A stretch of 64,000 nt of DNA from Celoporthe dispersa (lineage: Eukaryota; Ascomycota; Sordariomycetes; Diaporthales; Cryphonectriaceae), in contig WAID01000007.1 of the NCBI GenBank assembly GCA_016584495.1, positions 2,466,001-2,530,000 of the forward strand, given 5' to 3'. Of the stretch, positions 46,832 through 57,950 are shown in pieces. The notes beneath the pieces are model-generated. The model did no database searches. It was given only the letters and a program-made list of their open reading frames with translations, and was not told where the DNA came from. How positions within the stretch are numbered: position 1 is the stretch's first letter; every line of letters starts with the position of its first letter. A program made the position numbers and the translations under genes.

Positions 46832-48054
46832 TGAGTGGGTGGGTTTTGCTGCTGCTGGACGTGTCGCGAGTCGCGAGAAGGGTCTGGCAGCCTGCTGGTG
46901 GCACTTCGCACTCTCGCACTGACACACACAACTTTCCCGCTGCCCACACTGCCAGTACCAGTGAGGCTAATGATTGGAAGGTGGGTTGGGCGGAGGATTG
47001 GGCGAGGGTGAGAAACTCATGCAGTCACCAGCGCCAGCAGGAGGGGTTCGCCAGGGTCAGAGAGGACGAGCATCGAGGTGCGGATGTGCAATGTGAGTGG
47101 AGGACGGGGTTGGAGGGTTTCGGCTGGCCAGAAGAGGATGCCAGGAAGCTCCCTGCGACGGCGGCAACAAGGGAGGGCGCCGTGGGCCAGAGGCAAGGAG
47201 GGAACTGCGGGATGCGGACGATCAGGCGCGTGGTGTGTGGTGACTGGCGACGGGTGAACGCCCAGTGTTCGATGTTGATTATCTCTGGCCGCCTGCAAGT
47301 GGCCTGGAAACGAACTATATTTCCGTGCAGTCATGAAGGACCTCAAGAGGCGGAAACCAGTAAATTCCTTTTTTTTTTTTTAACCCGCCCCCTGGGGTGG
47401 GCTTGGTGAACGAGATGAAGGTGGTGGTACGAGGTAGACTATGAAGGGCAGTCACAACTTTTGAATCGCGCCTACTGCTGTGGGGATGACGGCAGTAAGA
47501 CTTTGGTCCTCAGGAGGGCAAGAGATCATTCAAATCCACAGTGAGTAAGGAAGGGGGGAGGGGGGTTGTGGTGGAGGTGGGGGGGGGAGTGGAGGGGCGG
47601 TTTGCAAAGTGAGGGAGAGAAAAAAAAAAAAGGTGGGTGAAGGTTTGCCGGGGAAAAAAGGAAAAAGAAAAAAAAATAGAGAGAGAGAGAGATGACTGTG
47701 CAAGTAAATACGTAGTAAACTCGTCACTTGCAAATTGAATCTTGCAAGTTGGTTGTAAGCGTTGGGCTGCTGCTGCTTGTTGCAGGTGTCAGTCATTGCA
47801 GTTTCAATCCAGACTTTGCGCCTCCGTAATCAGAACGTGCAGGTCCACGACAGGGATCAACCAGCACTATGCAGTGTACTTACTGTCTGCAGGCTGCAGC
47901 TGGCCACGTCTGGATTGCAGCCCAACACCAGGGCCTGATTACCCCTCCTCCAAGAATCGATGAGGAGGAGGAGGAGAGTATAGGATCTGGGGGTCCCTCA
48001 ACTCAATCTCGGGATAGCAGGTAGAGCAATCGTGGGATGGCATATCATCGATAG

Positions 48055-48120
48055 CTAACAACATCAACATCATCAACAACAACAACATCAACAAAAACAA
48101 TAATAATAACAAGAAAAAAA
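48055..48120. repeat. AAC/ATC trinucleotide-rich simple sequence
   Basis: Imperfect trinucleotide repeat ending in an A tract, intergenic. Confidence 0.7.
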
Positions 48121-50080
48121 AAAGTACTAATGACGATGACCAGGCGACACGAGATGGCCGTGCGCGTCAAGGTACATGCCTCCAAGTACCGGCCAGAACG
48201 TCGAGACCCACTTTTACACACGAAGACTACTGTATCCATTGGGCTCCGATGCATGGGGAACATGGACGGGCAGCCGCCTGGATGTACCTGTACACCGGCA
48301 GTATCTAGCACCAACCTACCTGGACAGGACCCCGACAAAGAAAAAGAACAATCGGGAGCACAGGAGATCGATGTGCCAGAAACCCACTGTTTCCTGACGG
48401 GAAAACAAGAGCTCCCCTCTGTCTGTCGATAGGTCTCCTCCTGGGGGCTTCCCAAAGATGTATGGCGGGCTGATCAGTGTTTGTTTGGCTCCTAGGATGA
48501 TGCCTCTCCTGATCTTGGTTGAGTGGACGGAGCTGGCCCAGCCAGGCAAGGGAGCCAGTGATCATAGTGCTGGTACTATGTGGTACCAAACTAAGTCTAG
48601 GCCCAGCCTTGCCCACCTGAGGAAATCGTCAAACAGTCTCGTAGCCACGCATAGCCGCCGGGTGTTTCCGCCGCGGTAGCGAGTACCACCGTAGCGAGCC
48701 CAAGACGCAACAGAGAGGAGACAAGAGAAACCCTTTTCTCCTCTCTCTCTCTCTCTTCTTTCTCTTCATCCTTCCTTACTACTACTACTACGATGTGCTG
48801 TATGATGCACCTCTAATCATATTGATATATAACTTATATATGTGTGGTAGGTCTTCCGTCTACTCCTCGACCAGGGGAAGGCAACAAGCCCATCGATCCT
48901 TCCTGGTGCTATAGACAAGGCCTCGTCCTCTATAGATTTTTTCTTTTCTACCGATCGCCACGGATCCTTGCTGCGCTGGGAAGGGGCGCCCGAAATGAAG
49001 CGACCCTTTCGAGCCGTTCTTTTGTTCTTTTTTGATAAGACTGGCACCATATTGAGGTTGCAGTGCAGCACTTGTGTCTCGTCATTATGTGAGCATCTGT
49101 ACCAGAGTAGCGATCTGGATCTTGAATACGACGGGTTGGATCGACAGCTACTAGTGGCAGGGAGATCCGAGGAAAGTAATCTCGCAGAGCCTGTGGTTAG
49201 CAGATCAAGATATGGACCTACAAATCGAAGAGAGAGACCCCACAGCCACATGGTTGAACATTGACGCTCTACTTGGGAAGACCCTCGAGCTGAACGTAAA
49301 GTCTCTAGTAAACATGCGAGCAGTGCGGTATAACGTTGGTAACGAACCTAGAAGTAGCGGACTGTTTCAGGCGGAGGAAAAAGAAGGAAAAAGAAAGAAC
49401 GTCGGAGAAAACGGTTCTCTGCAGACACACAGACAAGTCACTGGAACTCTGGTGGCAGTTACGGCAAGTAGAAGATCGAGAGAGAGAGAGAGAGAGAATA
49501 CGAGACTGGAAGGGAGGAGGGGGGATCGCTGTACGGATTACCTGGTGTCATAGCGCACAGGTCACAGCCAAGGTCGCTAAACCAACAGTGAAAACTGATA
49601 CCCAGCAATACTACCATAGTACTATGTACCATGGCCCCAGTTGCGCTAAACACAACGGCCCGCAAGCCGGTGGTACGCCCAACTGTTCCACTGCCCCACG
49701 CCCCTTGTCTCTTGCTGGCCCAGCAGCACCAGCAGCAGCAATCGACCGCATACCACCAGACACGCGCACCTAGACGCGTCACAATTCGGGTAGCGAGGAA
49801 CCACAGCAGCAGATTGAACAAAGGCCAGCCCGACATCGAGAGTCGGCACAGCAACCTGCCAGACGTCCATGGCGTGACGGCCTTTCTCTCATTTTCTTCT
49901 CGAACGTTTCATCTCTTGATGCTATTCATTTCATCTCACGACGGGATCCGCCGCTGATCCGAGCGCTCACGGTAGGAACCTAGATGACACGCATTACACC
50001 GCGTGGCTGTGGATCACACTCATCATAGCACTGAGATGTAGAACATCGAGCCTGCCACCAATCAAGCACCGTCGATTCCC

Positions 50081-53000
50081 TTGGCAAATGGTCTGAAGAG
50101 CTTGCGCCGTCGCCTCGCCAGGGAGACAACAGCCCCGCCCAAAAATATGGCTGCGGGATCGCAACACCAGCGCCCGGACCCTGCGGTGCTCTCAAGGCCA
50201 CCAGTCCCGACGAAGAGGAAGAGAGGGAGGAGTTCTCCGGGCCAAGGCCCTCCTGCCGACCAGAGGCCACCGCCGGCAAAGCAGCGCAGGACGACGGGGC
50301 CCGGCGAGGCGACCCTGCTGCAGTCCGCCGACGCTGTGAAGCATGCTCTGCTGGCCCAGTATTACCCAACCACCCTGACGCTGCGGCAGTACGTCCTGGG
50401 TCACCTGCCGGCCTCGTCCAGGATCCGGCGCAAGAAGGTTGCCGCTGTCGGGACAGCCGATGGGTCTGAAGACGACCCTACCGGTGTTCGAGCACAGCTC
50501 GCTAGGCTCCTGGACACAACGCTGGTTGGGCTGCGGGAGGTGCCCAAGGAGACTGCCAAGGAGCAGTCTGAAGACCGCCTGCAGCAGTGGATCGACTACT
50601 CACAGAGAGATGATTCGCACGTGACGCTATCCGGTGGTGATGCCAGTGCAACTCACTTCCAGTCCGAGGTAAGGTCGAGAGAGAAAGAGAGGGGGGGGGG
50701 GGGAAATTAAAAAATTGATGCGTCATATGGGTCTGGCAGGACTGACTGGCTGGTGACGGCAGATTGTTGACTTCATCATCTGGTTGCTCTTTTCAAGAGC
50801 GAAGAACCCGAGTAGGGCACCTCACCACCTGCTCTGCGACGGCCTGCGGAAGCGCAATGGTCCGAGGCAGCAGGGAGTACCATCTTCGATCCCAATCCAG
50901 GGACTCCACCGCGTCTTCTTCAACGAGAGGGTCGCTGCCATAAAGCAGGCCCCATGGCCGCAGCTGCTCCAGATCCTCGGCAAGTCTGGCGAGAGCATGA
51001 TGATCAATCTGCTGCTCGACTGCTCTGTCTTCTTGCCCGTTGAAGCCGGCCGGGGTAACTACTATCAGCTGAGCGGTGAGTTTCGTCATGTCGATATCTA
51101 TCTCCGCACCAGACACATCTGAACATCGGAACAGGAGCTCCGATATTCGAGTGTGACCCCCTATCATCATCTCCCCACACTATTCCTGGTCCGGCCAAGG
51201 ACCCGAGCACTTTGAGAGGAAACAGACAGATATCGTCTTCGTGAGGAGTCGCATGCTGTACGCAAGAGCCGCGCTCAATGCTCGAGGGTTAGCTCACTTT
51301 GGTTTCAGACATATACGTAGGTTATTATTTCATTTCCCGACGACCTCAGTACATGGGGTGCTCACTTTTAATAGACGCGTTAAACAGACACCCTCTCCAC
51401 AGCAGCGGAAGCTCCCAGCCTGCTGGCGATGGAGACGGTAACGACGCGGAATCACCGCACAACGGTGCTACCCTTCGTGTAATGATGTACATGTTTCCCC
51501 GTCAGTTTGGCCTTCATAATGCTTTCACGTCTCACGTGGACCCCCCTGAAGACGGCCCAGAAATTTCAGGATTACACCCTGCGCGAGGCGGAAATCTTTG
51601 CAAAGTTTGGCAAAGCCGACGGACAAGGCCGTCAACGGCTCGACGTGCGGGTGCCAAAGCGATTGAGAGGAAGGCTTGGGCATATGATTGAGAAATTACA
51701 GACCCGGCACGCTCGCTGCTCTTATTCCAAGTTGTTAGAGCACTATTGTCCGGTACGAAACCCTTGTCTTGACTGATCCTTTTTGGCGCTCTGTCGTCCA
51801 GCCGCAGACGGGAATCACAGTGCATCGGAGACTGATTAGCCATAGAGTGACTCTTCAGTACCAGAGGATGACTCCAGCCATCATCACAATAGTAGTGCTA
51901 AAGCTGCTTCCTCCTTGAACACAAAGAAACCTTCGGTGCGACATTCCAAGACGCGCAAAAGGCCTCGATCGCCACCTGTTCACGCCCCGAGCCCTCCGGT
52001 GAGGAGTCATTCGTCCTTGACAGAGCTTGCGGTGCCAGTATCTAAGATCTCTGGGTTCTGTCAAGCGGTCTTGTCAAAGATCATTCCACACGAGTTCTGG
52101 GGTTGCGGTGAGGTACAGAGTCACAACCAACGAATTTTCCTGAGAAACGTCGATCGGTTCATCAAGCTTCGCCGTTTTGAGTCGATGTCCCTGCATGACG
52201 TCCTGCAGGGTCTCAAGGTGAGCTTGACTGTCTGGTTTAATGTCAAGGCGTCCTGACTCTGGACGGGCGAGGAATGTTGCTGACTGACCTTGCTCAGGTC
52301 ACTGAGATCCCATGGCTTGAACCTCACGGCCTCAAGGGTCAGAAGTGCAGCCAGACCGACTTCCGGAAGCGATGCGAGATCTTTGCCGAGTTTGTTTACT
52401 ACGTCTTTGACTCCCTCCTGATACCCCCTGATCCGTAGCAACTTCTACGTCACGGAGTCGAATGTTCACAGGTACCGTCTCTTCTTCTTCCGGCACGATG
52501 TCTGGCGGTCCATCGCAGAGCCCGCAATGGCGCAGCTCCGGACCAGGATGTTTGAGGAGGTGAAGGCGAGAGATGCCTCAGCGATACTCGATTCGAGGCG
52601 GCTGGGCTACAGCCAGGTCAGGCTGCTGCCGAAACAGACATCTGTCCGGCCGATCATGAATCTGCGCCGGAGAATGATCACAAGCAGGGACAGACATGTC
52701 CTTGGCCAGAGCATTAACTCCATCCTGGCGCCCGTGTACAGCATGCTAAAGCTAGAAAAGGTGAGTCAGCGTCCTGGTGTTCTCTTTGTCTCTTTCCCCC
52801 CTTCTTGCTCCTGATTGTGGCTGACTGATGTGATCAATCAGAGTCACCATGTCAGTGGCCTAGGGTCAACAATGTTCTCGGTGGGGGACCTGTACGAACG
52901 CGTCAGCTCTTTCAAGCAACGCCTCGGTCTGCATCACGGGCCGCTCTATTTCGCCAAAGTCGATGTGCAGTCCGCCTTCGACACAATCCCTCAGGACGCC

Positions 53001-54222
53001 GTCGTCGGCCCTCATGAATTCCATACCCTCCCAGGACATGTACGAAATGATCAAACATGTCGAGGTCGCCCTCAACAGCAACAACCTCGCGGGCTCCAAG
53101 ACTATCAAGCGGTGGCACTCAACCGCCAGAGCCGCAGGGGACAGGACCACCTTCTTAGAGATGCTCAGCCAGCAGAGATTCCCGAGCAAGAAGAACACTG
53201 TCCATGTGGACAGCGTCTTCCGCAAGATGCACGAGAAGCGCGACCTCCTCGCGCTGCTGGCCTCCCACGTCCAGCAGAACCTGGTCAAGATCGGCAAGAA
53301 GTACTACAGACAGAAGAATGGCATCCCGCAGGGCAGCGTTCTCTCCTCTGTGCTCTGTAACTACTTCTACGCCGACCTGGAGAGGACACACCTGGGCTTT
53401 GTACGAGCGGGCGACAACGACAGCCTGCTCCTCCGCCTGATTGATGACTTTCTGCTCATCACCACAGACCAAGCCAAGGCCTCGCGCTTCGTCACCGTCA
53501 TGCAGGCCGGCATCCCAGAGTACGGCGTGACCATCAGCCCGCCCAAGACCCTCGTCAACTTCGCCCTCTCCGTCCACGGCCTCACCGTGCCTGCCATCCA
53601 AGCCGGCAGGACCTCGACCTTCCCCTACTGCGGCACCCAGATCAATACCCACACCCTGGAACTCACCAGAGACCGAGGCCTCTCCCCTGTCCCCGCCGCG
53701 GCCGCCAAGGACCCAGCCGTCACCAACGCCCTCACCGTCGAGTTCACCCGCCGCCCGGGCGCCAACTTCAAGCGCAAGACCCTCAACGCCTTCAAGCTCC
53801 AGTCGCACCTCATGTTCTACGACGCCAGCCACAACACGCCCCACACCGTCCTGCGCAACCTCTCCGACGCGCTGGTCGAGACGGCCGCCAAGGCCTGGGC
53901 GTATGCGCGGTGTCTCCCCCCGGCCAGGCAGCCCGGCGCAGGGCTGTGGGCCGACACCATCAACGAGCTGGTGGACGTGGTGTACCAGCTGCTGACCAGC
54001 GGGGCGCGGCGGGCCAAGTTCCCGCGGTATGAGTGCCGGGTCGGCAGGGGACAGGTCAGGGCGCTGGCGCTCGGGGCGTTCCGGAGGGTGTTGGGGAGGA
54101 AGCAGGCGCGGTTTCTGGAGGTCCTGGCTTGGTTGGACGAGGAGATGGGGAGCTTGGAGGAGAGGAAGGAGAAGAAGAAGAAAAAAGGAACGGAGAGGAG
54201 GAGGAGGAGGAGGAGGATGTGA
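50081..54222 (+). CDS. TERT: Telomerase reverse transcriptase catalytic subunit, seven exons
   Basis: Telomerase protein subunit, adding telomeric repeats using its RNA template. Motifs in order: HFGFRHIHALNR and PRQFGLHNAFTS (N-terminal/CP region), KTAQKFQDYTLRE, QFP-type FCQAVLSKIIPHEFWG and NVDRFIKLRRFESMSLH, T motif FYVTESNVHRYRLFFFRHDV, motifs 1-2 VRLLPKQTSVRPIMNLRRR, motif A KVDVQSAFDTIPQ (catalytic Asp at 52962-52964), B' QKNGIPQGSVLSSVLCNYF, C LIDDFLLI (Asp pair 53443-53448), and E YCGTQINTHTLEL. Exons: 50081-50668, 50763-51075, 51135-51316, 51375-51752, 51846-52217, 52298-52760, 52842-54222. Four single-base indels are needed (51157-51161, 51541-51546, 52424-52428, 53007-53008); with them all phases close to 1225 codons. 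All three catalytic Asp are present. The start could be the in-frame ATG at 50147. The C-terminal Lys/Arg-rich tail is unusual. Confidence 0.93.
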
Positions 54223-54603
54223 TGCTGTTGAAGGGAGGTGGAAAAAAGTGCAGTGAAGTAACAGTTTTGTGTGGACTGCGTGCGGGTCTACGATGATAGA
54301 AGACATGACATAAGAGGAGGGCTGTGTGACTCTTCCACACCTCATGAAACCATTGCTGGCATACTGTAGACTCTATCGCCCAAAAAAAAAAAAAAAAAAA
54401 AAGATCTACCACCTGTGAAGGTCGTTCAGCGTAGCAATATGCAAAGCCCGTTCAGACCCTCACTCCCTGCTGCCCCTCTCCAGACTCCCGTCTTCCCAAC
54501 ATACGCCCTGTAATGCAACGCCTTGTATAGCATGCCAATGCGATCTATCTATCTATTCACCTACACACGCACATGTGCTGAAAACAACGCAGGCATCTCT
54601 CCC
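54223..54603. other. Convergent 3' regions of TERT and the MBOAT gene
   Basis: 381 nt between facing stop codons. It includes a long A run near 54382-54401. No gene is seen. Confidence 0.5.
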
Positions 54604-56451
54604 TCACACCGCGATCCCGCCCTCCCACCAGTGGTCCCCCACAACCCACCTCGGCCGGTACGTCGCGTCCCACCGCCACCAGCTGTCCCCAGGCCGCCCC
54701 AGGCCGACCGCCCGCAGGGGACTGGCCGGCACCGGCTCCAGCATCCACACGCCCGCGCGCGCAAGGTCATCGCAGAAGAGACACTGCGCAGCGCCGAGCC
54801 AAGCAAGGACGAACAAGAAGTTCCCGGCGCGCCGTAGCCACGGCGACGGCCGTCGCGGTAGCCCCGGCGCGGCGGACACGACGGACTGGACCAGGGTGCC
54901 GGCCCAGCACAGCAGGAAAAACAGCAGAGGTCTCCAGGGCCGGCTGGGCGGGAGACAGGTGACGCTGCCGAGGCCGTGCAGGAGGCCGCTCTGGGCGAAG
55001 GCGAGGAGGCCGGCGAGGGCTCTTCCGCCGGCGGAGCGGGGGTCGATGTGGCCGTGGCGGCTCAGCCAGACGCCGGGTGCGCTAAACGCCGCGCGGAAGG
55101 TCTGGTGCCACCAGCCGCCCCAGAAGCCGGCCATGCCCTTGTCGAGAACGCCGGCGGTGAAGCTGCCGTAGACGCAGGGGTAGTGCCACAGCTCGGCGCG
55201 GGTGCCGAGGAGCGGGCGGAGGGCGAAGTGGGCGAGGAGCTGGTAGGAGGTCATGATGAGGCTGATGGCGATGAGGATGGCGGGGAAGCAGAGGAGGGCG
55301 CGGTACAGGAAGAGCACGGGGTAGGGGAGCGCGGCGAGGACGGGCGGCAGGGTGAGGGGCTGCGGGGCGGAGGAGGAGGAGGAGGAGGAGGCGGTGGTGC
55401 TGGTGATGGTTACGGCTTCAAAGTCTGGGCCCAGGATGAAATAAGGATCCTTCATCATGAGCACGCTCAGGGCGTCGAGGGCCAGGTAGGACAGGATCAT
55501 GGGCACGAGCCTGAGGCGGAGCCACTCCCTGCCGCTGGTATATCGGCGGTAGCCCTGGCGAGTACGGAGGGGCATCGATCCGAGGTCGACGAGGGAGCCA
55601 CCGAGGGGCTTCTCAGGCTTGGCGAAGCGTGGGAGTATGGGAACGCACCAGTTCCATCCTGTGTGTGTACCGCCTGTCAGCTGAACAGTCCTTGCAGGCC
55701 TGGCGAGCAGCCAGGAAAACCGATAAGTGAGGGCCTCACCAGTCCCGCGGAACGACGTGACGAGGTCCCAGGACCAGTCGAAGCGCGCCGAGAAGGACGC
55801 GCCTGCTGGATAGGCCTGCCAGTAGTACTCGTACCCTTCAGCCAGGCTCCTCGCGACATCCTCGTCAGGGGCACCGATGACCTGACCCTCCTCGGCGGTG
55901 CCATCGACACTCCTGAGACCATCGGCATGGCCATTCTGCACCGCATAGCCGTTCCCAGAAGGCGCCGCCACAGCCACAGCGGACCCGTGCACGACCATCA
56001 AACCTCCATCCCCGGCATCCCCGGCTCTTTTCCTCCTCCGCTCGACCCTCTCTGCCTCAAACTGCGGGCGCATCCATAGAAGCAGCGTGGCGCTCCAGAG
56101 GATTCCCCATGCCTGCAGGAGCCCGACAGCATACCCCACCGCAAAGTTGGCGCTTGACCTGCCCGCCGTCTCGGAGAGGTTGAAGGCCACGATGAACAGC
56201 ACGAGCAGGTAACGCGCCCGAAACAGCCACGGCCTGTTCACGTGGGGGACCGAAAAGTACAGCACGGGCAGGATGAAGGCGCCGAGGACGGAGTAGGGGA
56301 GGACCAGCGGCCTGACGGAGCCCGCGGCGAGCTCGTGCTCAAAGTGTCGCCCGTAGAGGTCGCGGACGTGGGCGCCGAGGTTGGCGAGCGATGCTGGCGG
56401 TAGTGTGGTGATGGGCACAGTCACCTGGCCGCTGGTGTGGCCTTCCCTCAT
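54604..56451 (-). CDS. MBOAT/wax-synthase-like multi-pass membrane acyltransferase
   Basis: Integral membrane protein with about eight hydrophobic segments and the fungal wax-synthase-domain signatures RGTGWNW (after splicing), GFWGGWWHQTFR with the likely catalytic-region His, and WLSRHGHID. The family transfers acyl groups to alcohols and includes Tri7/AusQ-type acetyltransferases and uncharacterised relatives. The frame is open for 615 codons, but an 81-nt intron (55659-55739, GTGAGG to CACAG) is inferred because its removal joins SFRGTG to WNW, the conserved form; the protein would then be 588 residues. No secondary-metabolite enzymes flank it, so a housekeeping lipid role is as likely as a biosynthetic one. 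A Ser run (about 325-335 after splicing) is low-complexity. Substrates are unknown. Confidence 0.8.
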   Translation of the reverse strand: MREGHTSGQVTVPITTLPPASLANLGAHVRDLYGRHFEHELAAGSVRPLVLPYSVLGAFILPVLYFSVPHVNRPWLFRARYLLVLFIVAFNLSETAGRSSANFAVGYAVGLLQAWGILWSATLLLWMRPQFEAERVERRRKRAGDAGDGGLMVVHGSAVAVAAPSGNGYAVQNGHADGLRSVDGTAEEGQVIGAPDEDVARSLAEGYEYYWQAYPAGASFSARFDWSWDLVTSFRGTGEALTYRFSWLLARPARTVQLTGGTHTGWNWCVPILPRFAKPEKPLGGSLVDLGSMPLRTRQGYRRYTSGREWLRLRLVPMILSYLALDALSVLMMKDPYFILGPDFEAVTITSTTASSSSSSSAPQPLTLPPVLAALPYPVLFLYRALLCFPAILIAISLIMTSYQLLAHFALRPLLGTRAELWHYPCVYGSFTAGVLDKGMAGFWGGWWHQTFRAAFSAPGVWLSRHGHIDPRSAGGRALAGLLAFAQSGLLHGLGSVTCLPPSRPWRPLLFFLLCWAGTLVQSVVSAAPGLPRRPSPWLRRAGNFLFVLAWLGAAQCLFCDDLARAGVWMLEPVPASPLRAVGLGRPGDSWWRWDATYRPRWVVGDHWWEGGIAV

Positions 56452-57950
56452 CTCTAGTAGGAAGAGCTCCTATCTTTTCTTCTTCTTCTTCTTTTTGGTG
56501 TCCGAGTGCAGCCCACACGACTTTCGAGAACTGAGGGAAATCGTCAGCTGCGAGAGTGGTTACCGCCTCATGGGTCGCCGCCTTCCATGTCCAGACGCCC
56601 CCACTAGGACCGCAACAGGAGGAATGAGAGGATAGGCGCGTAGGCGGGTACTTCGAGACCTGTCCATACACCTCATTATTACCCAATGCAGGCAGAAGAG
56701 ATCTCGACGAGACGTGGAGATCATCACTTACTGCTGCTTCGACGCTTCGGTGGTTTTTTTTTTTCCTGCCCCAAACTGGTCGATCCTGTTGACGTCAGTA
56801 TGTACATCGTACAGGGTAGGAGGACCCTGAAGAACCGCTGCTTTGGGCTCTGGACTACGGGGGATGCAGGGAGGTTACAGGGATCTTCAGCCCTAGCCGC
56901 CCCTACCACCTCACCGCATAATGCACTGTACCTTGGCTGCAGCGGTGTGGGAGGGAGACATCTCTTGACTGACTGACTGACTGACCACCTGCTTACCACT
57001 TCTTTACCTGAGGACGGACGGGCCTACCTCGAGCCGTGCGCAGATCAAGGCTTTGCAAATACACTCACACCACCTCGTCGGGTGCAGAAACCAATTGGGT
57101 ATGCAATGCTCTCATTGAACTGATTGTCGTGATAATAATAATAGTAGTAGTAGTAGTACTAATAATAGCAATGCTTCTTTGTTACCCGATCTTCTCTTAG
57201 CCAGAATGCCTCCCTCCAGTCCCTTTGTATACAATAATAGGTTTGAGCGACCGAATGAACCTCTCCTTCTCCCACCAAGATCCAAAAAAAAAAAAAAAAA
57301 GAGGGGGGGGCCTTTGATTTCCCGTCCTCCCTTCCTCCCAGACCCCCTCCGCTGAAACAATAGCAGGATGAGAAGGAATCCCTCGACGCTTAACAGAAAC
57401 TTGACTGCCCTTGAGGTGTAAGGGGGGCGGGGGCGGCCGTAACAAATGAGATACAAGGAATTTCGATGCCCTTGGGTGTCTTTCCTCTCTAAACCAAGCC
57501 TGACCCGGTGGTGTATCCTTGTGCCCAGTATCCAGGAAAACAAGCTTTGCTCTTGTGTGACCCATATCCAGATGATTCGACCGAAAGCAGAAAGAGAAGC
57601 GCGGTATTGCCGGCCGAGTATATATATGACTGGGAGGGGAATCCGTAGGTGCGGTGCTGGTTGGAGTATCATCAATCGTACACAGAAAGTATATGCCTGG
57701 GTGCTAGGGAAGATAGCTGAACGAGGAGGTGAAATAGACGCTTGCAGCCCGCCCGATGCCAAGAAAAACAACCACCAAAATATCAGATAAGTCGACACAA
57801 GCAATGCTGCGACCCCCACCAGCAGCAGGATCTGAACACGTAAAGGGCTTGGTTGCATGACAGCATGCGCAAGGGAGAAGGCACGGCGAGCCTCTCCAGA
57901 AAATACGCGAGATGAACATCTTTGGAGCCCAGACCACAGGAATGTTTCTT
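56452..57950. other. Intergenic between the MBOAT gene and adenylate cyclase
   Basis: 1.5 kb holding the MBOAT promoter and the adenylate cyclase 3' UTR. It contains an A18 tract followed by G8 near 57283-57308 and TAG/TAA trinucleotide-rich sequence at 57133-57170. Small overlapping ORFs show no domain. Confidence 0.5.

Larger units (their letters stand above)
46649..50080. other. Divergent upstream region between the RhoGEF gene and TERT
   Basis: 3.4 kb without a recognisable gene. It holds a GT repeat near the RhoGEF start, T/G-rich tracts around 47560-47680, an AAC/ATC-rich simple-sequence patch at 48055-48120, CT-rich tracts near 48740, and the palindrome CATAGTACTATG at 49615-49626. 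TERT promoter elements must lie towards the right end, but none is identifiable by eye. Confidence 0.45.

Noticed and set aside
49615..49626. Palindrome as a site-specific integration or inverted-repeat end
   Set aside because: Only 12 nt, with no adjacent mobile gene or target duplication.
50081..54222. TERT as a decayed pseudogene
   Set aside because: Motifs, catalytic residues and splice sites are preserved, no nonsense substitutions were seen, and unrelated neighbours show the same indel type.
53155..54345. 396-codon open frame antisense to TERT
   Set aside because: It lies opposite the conserved catalytic exon, follows its codon bias and has no domain.
54976..56079. 367-codon Gly/Glu-rich open frame on the plus strand over the MBOAT gene
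   Set aside because: Antisense shadow; the transmembrane pattern and conserved motifs are on the minus strand.
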